In this document: positions 1 to 12,036 of the stretch, one piece after another | Layout of the letters: each line of letters starts with the position of its first letter | Position numbering within the stretch: the stretch's first letter is position 1 | Origin: Daphnia pulex | Lineage: Eukaryota; Arthropoda; Branchiopoda; Diplostraca; Daphniidae | Direction of reading: 5' to 3' | Assembly (NCBI RefSeq): GCF_021134715.1 | Contig: NC_060022.1 | Coordinates: 4,407,001-4,471,000 of the forward strand | Length of the DNA: 64,000 bases | Notes under the pieces: generated by a model | Told to the model about the DNA's origin: nothing | What the model saw: only the letters and a program-made list of their open reading frames with translations | The model's database searches: none | Position numbers and translations under genes: made by a program

Positions 1-3000
1 TTTTCGTGTTTCTTCAACACCAATGCAACATGTCACATATAATGAGTTTTCTCTTATAATTATTGTTCAATAGAGTATTCTACACTGATTCAACACGAAA
101 AATACCATTACATGTGATAGGAAAGGTCCTACCACGATTTGGAAATATTTCAGGCTAGATGTTTTTGACGTTTTTTTGGTATTTCTTCAACACCAATGCA
201 ACCTGTCACATGTAAAGAGTTTTTTCTTATAATTATTGTAAAATAGAGTATTCTACACTGATTCAACACGAAAAATACCATAACATGTGATAGGAAAGGT
301 CTCCACCACGATTTGGAAATATTTCTGTCTAGATGTTTGGGACGTATTTTTGGTATTTCTTCAACACCAATGCAACCTGTCACATGTAATGAGTTTTTTC
401 TCATAATTATTGTAAAATAGAGTATTCTTCACTGATTCAACACGAAAAATCCCAATACATGTGATAGGAAAGGTCTTCACAACGATATGAAAATATTTCA
501 GGCTAGAACTTTAGGACGTTTTTTTGTTTTTTCTTCAACACCAATGTGACCTGTCACATATAATGAAAATTATCTTATAATTATTGTAAAATAGAGTATT
601 CTTCACTGATTCAACACGAAAAATACCATTATATTTGATAGGAAAGGTCCTACCACGATTTGGAAATATTTCAGGCTAGATGTTTGGGACGTTTTTTGGT
701 ATTTCTTCAACACCAATGCAACCTGTCACATATAATGAAAATTATCTTATAATTATTGTAAAATAGAGTATTCTACACTGATTCAACACGAAAAATACCA
801 TTATATGTGATAGGAAAGGTCTCTACCGTGATTTGGAAATATTTTAGGCTAGATCTTTGGGACGTTTTTTTCGTGTTTCTTCAACACCAATGCAACATGT
901 CACATATAATGAGTTTTCTCTTATAATTATTGTTCAATAGAGTATTCTACACTGATTCAACACGAAAAATATCATTATATTTGATAGGAAAGGTCCTACC
1001 ACGATTTGGAAATATTTCAGGCTAGATGTTTGGGACGTTTTTTGGTATTTCTTCAACACCAATGCAACCTGTCACATGTAATGAGTTTTATCTTATAATT
1101 ATTGTAAAATAGAGTATTTTACACTGATTCAACACGAAAAATACCATAACATGTGATAGGAAAGGTCTCCACCACGATTTGGAAATATTTCTGTCTAGAT
1201 GTTTGGGACGTATTTTTGGTATTTCTTCAACACCAATGCAACCTGTCACATGTAATGAGTTTTTTCTCATAATTATTGTAAAATAGAGTATTCTTCACTG
1301 ATTCAACACGAAAAATCCCAATACATGTGATAGGAAAGGTCTTCACCACGATATGAAAATATTTCAGGCTAGAACTTTAGGACGTTTTTTTGTTTTTTCT
1401 TCAACACCAATGTAACCTGTCACATATAATGAAAATTATCTTATAATTATTGTAAAAAAGAGTATTCTACACTGATTCAACAAGAAAAATACCATTATAT
1501 GTGATAGGAAAGGTCTCTACCGTGATTTGGAAATATTTCAGGCTAGATCTTTGGGACGTTTTTTTCGTGTTTCTTCAACACCAATGCAACATGTCACATA
1601 TAATGAGTTTTCTCTTATAATTATTGTTCAATAGAGTATTCTACACTGATTCAACACGAAAAATACCATTACATGTGATAGGAAAGGTCCTACCACGATT
1701 TGGAAATATTTCAGGCTAGATGTTTTTGACGTTTTTTTGGTATTTCTTCAACACCAATGCAACCTGTCACATATAATGAAAATTATCTTATAATTATTGT
1801 AAAATAGAGTATTCTACACTGATTCAACACGAAAAATACCATTATATGTGATAGGAAAGGTCTCTACCGTGATTTGGAAATATTTCAGGCTAGATCTTTG
1901 GGACGTTTTTTTCGTGTTTCTTCAACACCAATGCAACATGTCACATATAATGAAAATTATCTTATAATTATTGTAAAATAGAGTATTCTACACTGATTCA
2001 ACACGAAAAATACCATTATATGTGATAGGAAAGGTCCTACCACGATTTGGAAATATTTCAGGCTAGATGTTTTTGACGTTTTTTTGGTATTTCTTCAACA
2101 CCAATGCAACCTGTCACATGTAAAGAGTTTTATCTTATAATTATTGTAAAATAGAGTATTTTACACTGATTCAACACGAAAAATACCATAACATGTGATA
2201 GGAAAGGTCTCCACCACGATTTGGAAATATTTCAGTCTAGATCTTTGGGACGTTTTTTTCGTGTTTCTTCAACACCAATGCAACCTGTCACATGTAATGA
2301 GTTTTTTCTCATAATTATTGTAAAATAGAGTATTCTTCACTGATTCAACACGAAAAATCCCAATACATGTGATAGGAAAGGTCTTCACCACGATATGAAA
2401 ATATTTCAGGCTAGAACTTTAGGAGGTTTTTTTGTTTTTTCTTCAACACCAATGTAACCTGTCACATATAATGAAAATTATCTTATAATTATTGTAAAAA
2501 AGAGTATTCTACACTGATTCAACAAGAAAAATACCATTATATGTGATAGGAAAGGTCTCTACCGTGATTTGGAAATATTTCAGGCTAGATCTTTGGGACG
2601 TTTTTTTCGTGTTTCTTCAACACCAATGCAACATGTCACATATAATGAGTTTTCTCTTATAATTATTGTAAAATAGAGTATTCTACACTGATTCAACACG
2701 AAAAATACCATTACATGTGATAGGAAAGGTCCTACCACGATTTGGAAATATTTCAGGCTAGATGTTTTTGACGTTTTTTTGGTATTTCTTCAACACCAAT
2801 GCAACCTGTCACATATAATGAAAATTATCTTATAATTATTGTAAAATAGAGTATTCTACACTGATTCAACACGAAAAATACCATAACATGTGATAGGAAA
2901 GGTCTCCACCACGATTTGGAAATATTTCTGTCTAGATGTTTGGGACGTATTTTTGGTATTTCTTCAACACCAATGCAACCTGTCACATGTAATGAGTTTT

Positions 3001-4026
3001 TTCTCATAATTATTGTAAAATAGAGTATTCTTCACTGATTCAACACGAAAAATCCCAATACATGTGATAGGAAAGGTCTTCACCACGATATGAAAATATT
3101 TCAGGCTAGAACTTTAGGAGGTTTTTTTTTTTTTCTTCAACACCAATGTAACCTGTCACATATAATGAAAATTATCTTATAATTATTGTAAAATAGAGTA
3201 TTCTTCACTGATTCAACACGAAAAATACCATTATATTTGATAGGAAAGGTCCTACCACGATTTGGAAATATTTCAGGCTAGATGTTTGGGACGTTTTTTG
3301 GTATTTCTTCAACACCAATGCAACCTGTCACATATAATGAAAATTATCTTATAATTATTGTAAAATAGAGTATTCTACACTGATTCAACACGAAAAATAC
3401 CATTATATGTGATAGGAAAGGTCTCTACCGTGATTTGGAAATATTTCAGTCTAGATCTTTGGGACGTTTTTTTCGTGTTTCTTCAACACCAATGCAACAT
3501 GTCACATATAATGAGTTTTCTCTTATAATTATTGTTCAATAGAGTATTCTACACTGATTCAACACGAAAAATACCATTATATTTGATAGGAAAGGTCCTA
3601 CCACGATTTGGAAATATTTCAGGCTAGATGTTTGGGACGTTTTTTGGTATTTCTTCAACACCAATGCAACCTGTCACATGTAATGATTTTTATCTTATAA
3701 TTATTGTAAAATAGAGTATTTTACACTGATTCAACACGAAAAATACCATAACATGTGATAGGAAAGGTCTCCACCACGATTTGGAAATATTTCTGTCTAG
3801 ATGTTTGGGACGTATTTTTGGTATTTCTTCAACACCAATGCAACCTGTAACATGTAATGAGTTTTTTCTCATAATTATTGTAAAATAGAGTATTCTTCAC
3901 TGATTCAACACGAAAAATCCCAATACATGTGATAGGAAAGGTCTTCACCACGATATGAAAATATTTCAGGCTAGAACTTTAGGACGTTTTTTTGTTTTTT
4001 CTTCAACACCAATGTAACCTGTCACA
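1..4026. repeat. Satellite array, left part (about 173-bp unit)
   Basis: Head-to-tail copies of an AT-rich unit of 173-174 bp; the shared block CTTCAACACCAATGCAAC recurs at 12, 185, 359 and onward, giving about 23 copies. Units fall into recognisable variants. The CGTGTTTCTTC-type unit starts near 5, 872, 1566, 1913, 2608 and 3474, so many intervals are 694 or 867 bases, i.e. four or five units, which is higher-order structure. Short reading frames that recur through the array (for example 60-residue frames on minus) come from the repeat and show no sign of being genes. The array continues past the inserted transposon at 7441. Centromeric or pericentromeric origin is possible but cannot be shown here. 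Confidence 0.95.
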
Positions 4027-4028
4027 TA

Positions 4029-4590
4029 CAGTCCCCTCCATAAGTATGGGATCACCCCGCGCCGTTCCATAAGGCGGTGTGTATTTTCCATATGGGTTTT
4101 TCGGTTGGCAAAAATCGAAAAAATGACATAAATTCACCAAACTTGGGATTTATGTCATTTTATGTCTTTTCTATTGTCTGAATTTTTTTCAGATTTTTTC
4201 CCTTACTTTTTATGCCTAGAAAAGTGGCGCACAAAGTATCGGATCACTCCGACGCCGTCCGTGTTGTCTTATGGCGCAAATGGGCTTTTCATATTGCTTT
4301 TTATGTATTTAATTTTTAAGAAGGAATTTTTATATTCAAACCCTTTATACATTTCCCTTATATAAATTAACTGTAAGATTTCCATTATGATCGGAACCTT
4401 TTCCGAATTTTCCCCGATTTATTAATTTCCCCAGTTGCTAAAATAAGAGACTACAGAAGAGTTCATTTAGGGTTTGCAACCTATCGTCTGGCGTAGGCCG
4501 GAAAATTAGTGCCGTTTTTAAACGCCGCTGGCGCTCCGCTACCTTTTTTTGATTTTTGAAAACCCGTCAAGGTCATTTTTCTCATTTTTT
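4029..4590 (+). repeat. Left terminal inverted repeat (562 bp) with inner direct repeat
   Basis: This is the reverse complement of 6877-7438; coordinates of matching bases sum to 11467. It holds two similar sites, the outer at about 4042-4067 (AAGTATGGGATCACCCCG...) and the inner at 4234-4260 (AAGTATCGGATCACTCCG...). This resembles the IR/DR layout of Sleeping Beauty-class elements, in which two transposase sites lie in each end; by analogy these are candidate transposase-binding sites. A 67-residue frame inside the repeat (4162-4365) occurs in both ends and is not supported as a gene. Confidence 0.93.
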
Positions 4591-4741
4591 ATTTGACAAC
4601 TGCGTATACAATTTGGTTACTGTTTAGACTTAATTTTTCACTTAGTTTGTCAGTGGACGTTTTTCGTTTTTTAGAGTGAACATTCGTAGCTATCAATTTG
4701 TGAAGCTTATTTGGAATCTACAGTCAACAGTTCGATACGTT

Positions 4742-5465
4742 ATGGCTAGTTATATCCTTAACATGTTCGACAAAGAGAGAAGAATCAATTTTTGCCGTTT
4801 GAACAGTCAATTGGACAAATTTGATTGGCGTAAAAAAATTTGTGGTGACGAAGCTCGTTTCACGTAAGCAAAGATATTTCTTAATCATAAAAAACTTTAC
4901 TAGTGGGACTAGCTTATACTTAAAATTAACTTGTGTACGTCTTTTCTGTATCAGTTTTGATAGCCATGGTATTGTTTCTCAGTACTTTGGGCCATCCAGC
5001 CGTAACGTGGAGCGACAAGTTTTCGTTTGGGCATGCCTCTCGGTTCAAGGACCTCGTATGATTCGAGTGATTGAAGAAAAATTTGACACTCGCATGTATA
5101 TAGCTTTGCTGCAACGTGACGTGCTGCCACATGTTTCTCGCCAGTCTTGTTTCATACAAGATCACTTCCCTGTCCACGTCGCTTCAGCTGTTAAGACCTG
5201 GATGAAGGAAAATGATTTCCATTTATTTCCCTCTTGGCCCGAAAAGTCAGGCGATATCATGCCTCTAAACTCTGTTTTTTCAAGAGTAGTAATGGATGTT
5301 AACAAGCAACATCAACCGATTCTTTCTAAAGAAATGTTATGGGCCGAAATTGAACGCCACTTTTCATTACTGTCAACCGATGATGCATACGTAACGGATA
5401 TTTTTGACTCAATGCCTGTAAATATGAAAAGAGTTGTGGTCAATAATGGGGAACTTTTGGAATAA
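4742..5465 (+). CDS. Second transposase-like protein of the element, catalytically altered
   Basis: Two exons, 4742-4863 and 4955-5465, joined by a GTAAGC...TATCAG intron of 91 bases, give 210 residues from the ATG at 4742; the frame is open upstream to 4676. The product resembles the catalytic half of IS630/Tc1/mariner transposases. It has a WRKK..GDEARF block (first acid), a VFVWACLS block and FIQDHFPVH (second acid, with the usual DN changed to DH). The final SPDLNPIEN-type block appears as SGDIMPLNS, so the third catalytic acid is Asn, 35 residues after the second Asp. I see no N-terminal helix-turn-helix region. The frame is intact despite these changes. It could be an accessory or regulatory protein of the element, or a decaying second transposase. 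It is not a copy of the minus-strand transposase. Confidence 0.6.
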
Positions 5466-5560
5466 AAGTTATTACAAATCCGAAATTGTGAATCTTTCAT
5501 TTATTTCTAATGAAATATCGAACTAAAACAAAAGCATTAGGGAAAATCAGCAAAGTGTTT

Positions 5561-6774
5561 TTAATATTTGGTATGATAGCCTTTAGCATTCAGACAAGCT
5601 GCACATCTTGATTTCAATGACAGAATATATTTTCTCAAAACTTTCTTTGGGATTTTATTCCATTCTTTTTGAATTTTTTGCCACATAACCTCTTTAGAGG
5701 ATCTTTCTGTAGTGTCCATTTTGCTTTTGACGTAATCCCAAATCTGTTCTATAGGACTTAAATCTGGACTCTGTGGAGGCCATTCCAAGTGAATCAAAGT
5801 TCCTGCATAGCCAATTGGCAGAAAAAGCGAATGTTTTAAATAATCAGGCCAGGACACGAATAATAGAAAATTTATTACCGTCTTTTTCTTTTCTAGAAAG
5901 ATAACCTCTATTAATATTAGCCGAATGCTTCGGATCATTGTCTTCCTGCCAATAGAACCGCTCTCCTTTAAATATTTCTTTAGCCTGCCTCACACCTTGA
6001 ACGAGTATACCGTGATACATTTTGGCATCCATAGTTCCTTCAAAATATAGTTACAATTAGCACTCAAATTAAATTTATCCGAATTGAGTGAAATCTAGAA
6101 TAACGATAAAATATACCTTCGATTAATCTTAATCTGCTTTGTCCTTGTGCCGAAATGCCACCCCACACCATTATACATCCACCACCATGTTTTATTGTTG
6201 GTTTTACACAATTACGGTGGAATCTCTCTCCAGGTTTTCTCCAACAGTAGCCATTCTTTTTGTCGCCAAACAATTCCACTTTTGTCTCGTCGGTGTTGAA
6301 TATTTTCAAAATTTCGCTTTTCTTCATTTTCAAAATCTTTTTGCAAAACTTTATTCGTTTTCGCACGTTTTCTAGTCGCAGCAAAGGTTTGTTGGCTGCG
6401 ACACAACCTCGAAGACCCCAACTGTGAAGCACTCTCCTCACTGTTGTTTTGGAAACTTTCACGTTTCTGGAAACATTGAATTCGTCCATTATCTGAGACA
6501 CTGTTTTTCTTCTACATCGAGTTGACAGTTGGTTAATATACCGACGGTCAGCAGCACTAATAAGACTTGGGCGTCCGCTGCGATAGCGTGAATTGTTACT
6601 CTGAGTTGCATTAAAACGTTTGACAGTTCTATTAACTGTACTCTGTGAACATTTTACAATACATGCTATTACTCTTTCTGATTTCCCTTCTGACTTTAAT
6701 TTCAAAATTTATTCTCTCTCTTTAACACTTAATTCTGGTCTCTTTATACCGAAATGAATATGCGCTTGGGACAT
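5561..6774 (-). pseudogene. Tc1-like transposase with one in-frame stop
   Basis: Three exons on minus: 6774-6117, 6037-5879 and 5802-5561, with GT-AG introns of 79 and 76 bases. Together they span 352 codons, the usual Tc1 transposase size. The N-terminal half shows helix-turn-helix features (SEGKSERVIA, GRPSLIS). The catalytic blocks follow: NTDETKVELFG (first Asp), EDNDPKH (second Asp) and SPDLSPIEQIWD (Glu). With the second intron removed, 38 residues separate the second Asp from the Glu, which fits the DD38E subgroup rather than DD34E. A TAA codon at 6709-6711 interrupts codon 22 from the ATG at 6774. No other break is seen. Translation could begin downstream only at a non-ATG codon or after part of the DNA-binding domain, so this copy is probably inactive. 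Confidence 0.8.
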
Positions 6775-6876
6775 GTTTCTCTATCAGTAAACATAATTGT
6801 ACTGAAGAAAATCAGAAAAGGATTTATGTCGGTAAAAGAAAACCAAATGGTAATTTTAGTTTTTTCAAACATCGTG

Positions 6877-7438
6877 AAAAAATGAGAAAAATGACCTTGA
6901 TGGGTTTTCAAAAATCAAAAAAAGGTAGCGGAGCGCCAGCGGCGTTTAAAAACGGCACTAATTTTCCGGCCTACGCCAGACGATAGGTTGCAAACCCTAA
7001 ATGAACTCTTCTGTAGTCTCTTATTTTAGCAACTGGGGAAATTAATAAATCGGGGAAAATTCGGAAAAGGTTCCGATCATAATGGAAATCTTACAGTTAA
7101 TTTATATAAGGGAAATGTATAAAGGGTTTGAATATAAAAATTCCTTCTTAAAAATTAAATACATAAAAAGCAATATGAAAAGCCCATTTGCGCCATAAGA
7201 CAACACGGACGGCGTCGGAGTGATCCGATACTTTGTGCGCCACTTTTCTAGGCATAAAAAGTAAGGGAAAAAATCTGAAAAAAATTCAGACAATAGAAAA
7301 GACATAAAATGACATAAATCCCAAGTTTGGTGAATTTATGTCATTTTTTCGATTTTTGCCAACCGAAAAACCCATATGGAAAATACACACCGCCTTATGG
7401 AACGGCGCGGGGTGATCCCATACTTATGGAGGGGACTG
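6877..7438 (-). repeat. Right terminal inverted repeat (562 bp) with inner direct repeat
   Basis: This mirrors 4029-4590. The inner site is at 7207-7233 and the outer at about 7400-7425. The single difference I noticed is a C/T change in the inner flank (GAAAACCCGTCAAGG on the left against GAAAACCCATCAAGG on the right, read in the same sense). Confidence 0.93.
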
Positions 7439-7440
7439 TA

Positions 7441-10400
7441 TAATGAAAATTATCATATAATTATTGTAAAATAGAGTATTCTACACTGATTCAACAAGAA
7501 AAATACCATTATATGTGATAGGAAAGGTCTCTACCGTGATTTGGAAATATTTCAGGCTAGATCTTTGGGACGTTTTTTTCGTGTTTCTTCAACACCAATG
7601 CAACATGTCACATATAATGAGTTTTCTCTTATAATTATTGTTCAATAGAGTATTCTACACTGATTCAACACGAAAAATACCATTACATGTGATAGGAAAG
7701 GTCCTACCACGATTTGGAAATATTTCAGGCTAGATGTTTTTGACGTTTTTTTGGTATTTCTTCAACACCAATGCAACCTGTCACATGTAAAGAGTTTTTT
7801 CTTATAATTATTGTAAAATAGAGTATTCTACACTGATTAAACACGAAAAATACCATTACATGTGATAGGAAAGGTCTCCACCACGATTTGGAAATATTTC
7901 TGTCTAGATGTTTGGGACGTATTTTTGGTATTTCTTCAACACCAATGCAACCTGTCACATGTAATGAGTTTTTTCTCATAATTATTGTAAAATAGAGTAT
8001 TCTTCACTGATTCAACACGAAAAATCCCAATACATGTGATAGGAAAGGTCTTCACCACGATATGAAAATATTTCAGGCTAGAACTTTAGGACGTTTTTTT
8101 GTTTTTTCTTCAACACCAATGTAACCTGTCACATATAATGAAAATTATCTTATAATTATTGTAAAATAGAGTATTCTACACTGATTCAACACGAAAAATA
8201 CCATTATATGTGATAGGAAAGGTCTCTACCGTGATTTGGAAATATTTCAGGCTAGATCTTTGGGACGTTTTTTTCGTGTTTCTTCAACACCAATGCAACA
8301 TGTCACATATAATGAGTTTTCTCTTATAATTATTGTTCAATAGAGTATTCTACACTGATTCAACACGATAAATACCATTACATGTGATAGGAAAGGTCCT
8401 ACCACGATTTGGAAATATTTCAGGCTAGATGTTTTTGACGTTTTTTTGGTATTTCTTCAACACCAATGCAACCTGTCACATGTAAAGAGTTTTTTCTTAT
8501 AATTATTGTAAAATAGAGTATTCTACACTGATTCAACACGAAAAATACCATAACATGTGATAGGAAAGGTCTCCACCACGATTTGGAAATATTTCTGTCT
8601 AGATGTTTGGGACGTATTTTTGGTATTTCTTCAACACCAATGCAACCTGTCACATGTAATGAGTTTTTTCTCATAATTATTGTAAAATAGAGTATTCTTC
8701 ACTGATTCAACACGAAAAATCCCAATACATGTGATAGGAAAGGTCTTCACCACGATATGAAAATATTTCAGGCTAGAACTTTAGGACGTTTTTTTGTTTT
8801 TTCTTCAACACCAATGTAACCTGTCACATATAATGAAAATTATCTTATAATTATTGTAAAATAGAGTATTCTTCACTGATTCAACACGAAAAATACCATT
8901 ATATTTGATAGGAAAGGTCCTACCACGATTTGGAAATATTTCAGGCTAGATGTTTGGGACGTTTTTTGGTATTTCTTCAACACCAATGCAACCTGTCACA
9001 TATAATGAAAATTATCTTATAATTATTGTAAAATAGAGTATTCTACACTGATTCAACACGAAAAATACCATTATATGTGATAGGAAAGGTCTCTACCGTG
9101 ATTTGGAAATATTTCAGTCTAGATCTTTGGGACGTTTTTTTCGTGTTTCTTCAACACCAATGCATAGTGTCACATATAATGAGTTTTCTCTTATAATTAT
9201 TGTTCAATAGAGTATTCTACACTGATTCAACACGAAAAATACCATTATATTTGATAGGAAAGGTCCTACCACGATTTGGAAATATTTCAGGCTAGATGTT
9301 TGGGACGTTTTTTGGTATTTCTTCAACACCAATGCAACCTGTCACATGTAATGAGTTTTATCTTATAATTATTGTAAAATAGAGTATTTTACACTGATTC
9401 AACACGAAAAATACCATAACATGTGATAGGAAAGGTCTCCACCACGATTTGGAAATATTTCTGTCTAGATGTTTGGGACGTATTTTTGGTATTTCTTCAA
9501 CACCAATGCAACCTGTCACATGTAATGAGTTTTTTCTCATAATTATTGTAAAATAGAGTATTCTTCACTGATTCAACACGAAAAATCCCAATACATGTGA
9601 TAGGAAAGGTCTTCACCACGATATGAAAATATTTCAGGCTAGAACTTTAGGACGTTTTTTTGTTTTTTCTTCAACACCAATGTAACCTGTCACATATAAT
9701 GAAAATTATCTTATAATTATTGTAAAATAGAGTATTCTACACTGATTCAACAAGAAAAATACCATTATATGTGATAGGAAAGGTCTCTACCGTGATTTGG
9801 AAATATTTCAGGCTAGATCTTTGGGACGTTTTTTTCGTGTTTCTTCAACACCAATGCAACATGTCACATATAATGAGTTTTCTCTTATAATTATTGTTCA
9901 ATAGAGTATTCTACACTGATTCAACACGAAAAATACCATTACATGTGATAGGAAAGGTCCTACCACGATTTGGAAATATTTCAGGCTAGATGTTTTTGAC
10001 GTTTTTTTGGTATTTCTTCAACACCAATGCAACCTGTCACATGTAAAGAGTTTTATCTTATAATTATTGTAAAATAGAGTATTCTACACTGATTAAACAC
10101 GAAAAATACCATTACATGTGATAGAAAAGGTCTCCATCACGATTTGGAAATATTTCTGTCTAGATGTTTGGGACGTATTTTTGGTATTTCTTCAACACCA
10201 ATGCAACCTGTCACATGTAATGAGTTTTTTCTCATAATTATTGTAAAATAGAGTATTCTTCACTGATTCAACACGAAAAATCCCAATACATGTGATAGGA
10301 AAGGTCTTCACCACGATATGAAAATATTTCAGGCTAGAACTTTAGGACGTTTTTTTGTTTTTTCTTCAACACCAATGTAACCTGTCACATATAATGAAAA

Positions 10401-11660
10401 TTATCTTATAATTATTGTAAAATAGAGTATTCTACACTGATTCAACACGAAAAATACCATTACATGTGATAGGAAATGTCTCCACCACGATTTGGAAATA
10501 TTTCTGTCTAGATGTGTGGGACGTATTTTTGGTATTTCTTCAACACCACTGCAACCTGTCGCATGTAAAGAGTTTTTTCTTATAATTATTGTAAAATAGA
10601 GTATTCTACACTGATTCAACACGAAAAATACCATTACATGTGATAGGAAAGGTCTCCACCACGATTTGGAAATATTTCTGTCTAGATGTTTGGGACGTAT
10701 TTTTGGTATTTCTTCAACACCACTGCAACCTGTCACATGTAATGAGTTTTTTCTCATAATTATTGTAAAATAGAGTATTCTTCACTGATTCAACACGAAA
10801 AATACCATTATATTTGATAGGAAAGGTCCTACCACGATTTGGAAATATTTCAGGCTAGATGTTTGGGACGTTTTTTGGTATTTCTTCAACACCAATGCAA
10901 CCTGTCACATGTAATGAGTTTTATCTTATAATTATTGTAAAATAGAGTATTCTACACTGATTCAACACGAAAAATACCATAACATGTGATAGGAAAGGTC
11001 TCCACCACGATTTGGAAATATTTCTGTCTAGATGTTTGGGACGTATTTTTGGTATTTCTTCAACACCAATGCAACCTGTCACATGTAATGAGTTTTTTCT
11101 CATAATTATTGTAAAATAGAGTATTCTTCACTGATTCAACACGAAAAATCCCAATACATTTGATAGGAAAGGTCTTCACCACGATATGAAAATATTTCAG
11201 GCTAGAACTTTAGGACGTTTTTTTGTTTTTTCTTCAACACCAATGTAACCTGTCACATATAATGAAAATTATCTTATAATTATTGTAAAATAGAGTATTC
11301 TACACTGATTCAACACGAAAAATACCATTATATGTGATAGGAAAGGTCTCTACCGTGATTTGGAAATATTTCAGGCTAGATCTTTGGGACGTTTTTTTCG
11401 TGTTTCTTCAACACCAATGCAACATGTCACATATAATGAGTTTTCTCTTATAATTATTGTTCAATAGAGTATTCTACACTGATTCAACACGAAAAATACC
11501 ATTACATGTGATAGGAAAGGTCCTACCACGATTTGGAAATATTTCAGGCTAAATGTTTGGGACATTTTTTTGGTATTTCTTCAACACCAATGCAACCTGT
11601 CACATGTAATGAGTTTTCTCTTATAATTATTGTAAAAAAGAGTATATAAAAAATAGAGTA
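7441..11660. repeat. Satellite array, right part (about 173-bp unit)
   Basis: This continues the array at 1-4026, about 24 further units. The CGTGTTTCTTC-type unit recurs at 7580, 8275, 9142, 9836 and 11399, with intervals of 695, 867, 694 and 1563 bases, again multiples of four, five and nine units. One unit at about 9142 carries GCATAGTGTCAC in place of GCAACATGTCAC. Repeat similarity ends near 11645-11660, within 400 bases of the stop codon of VTG-A. Confidence 0.95.
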
Positions 11661-12036
11661 TCTATGCACACTGGACAACTTAACGATGCGTCTTCGACAC
11701 AAAGAGTGTTCGAATATATATTTTTGAATAAGTTTTTTGACAACTTTTAAATTTTGTGATGCTGCATATTTATTTATCTCTTTCTTGGAAATTGTTTTTT
11801 AATATAGAATACATCACCCTGGCGATGCGTCACAATACAACACAAAAACGCCATAAAACAATTCCATGCCATAACTACTCTCGATATAATGAGAGTCTAT
11901 TCCAACTTCTAAATTAATATATCTTAGGATTTTCAGTAATTTGCATATGACGTTCGGTTGCAAGGGTCATTTCTAAAGAAGTGAAAACTGCTTGAACAGT
12001 TTCCAAACTTTATTCGGCGAGTTCGTATTTATTTAT
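11661..12036. other. Spacer between satellite and VTG-A 3' end
   Basis: AT-rich unique sequence with no gene seen. On the minus strand the VTG-A stop codon runs directly into AATAAATAAATA (12028-12040 on the forward axis), so the likely polyadenylation signal overlaps the stop and the 3' untranslated region is short. Confidence 0.6.

Larger units (their letters stand above)
4029..7438. mobile_element. Tc1/mariner-type DNA transposon, 3410 bp
   Basis: The ends are CAGTCCCCTCCATAAGTATG and its reverse complement, typical of Tc1-like elements. TA dinucleotides at 4027-4028 and 7439-7440 are the target duplication. Neighbouring satellite units read CACATATAATGAAAA without interruption, so the empty site is visible and the duplication is confirmed. 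The inverted repeats are 562 bp each. Inside are two convergent spliced genes: a Tc1-like transposase on minus (5561-6774) and a second transposase-like gene on plus (4742-5465), separated by about 95 bases with AATAAA-type signals for both. Near-identical inverted repeats (I saw one mismatch) suggest a fairly recent insertion. Confidence 0.93.

Noticed and set aside
1-4026. CRISPR-like regular repeat
   Set aside because: The unit is long and contiguous with no unique spacers; eukaryotic satellite.
4162-4365. 67-residue frame in each transposon end (also 7102-7305)
   Set aside because: It lies wholly inside the inverted repeat, and its identity in both ends follows from that, not from coding constraint.
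150-11103. Recurring 60-118 residue frames on minus within the satellite
   Set aside because: They track the repeat unit, have no start context or splice logic, and are interrupted in many units.
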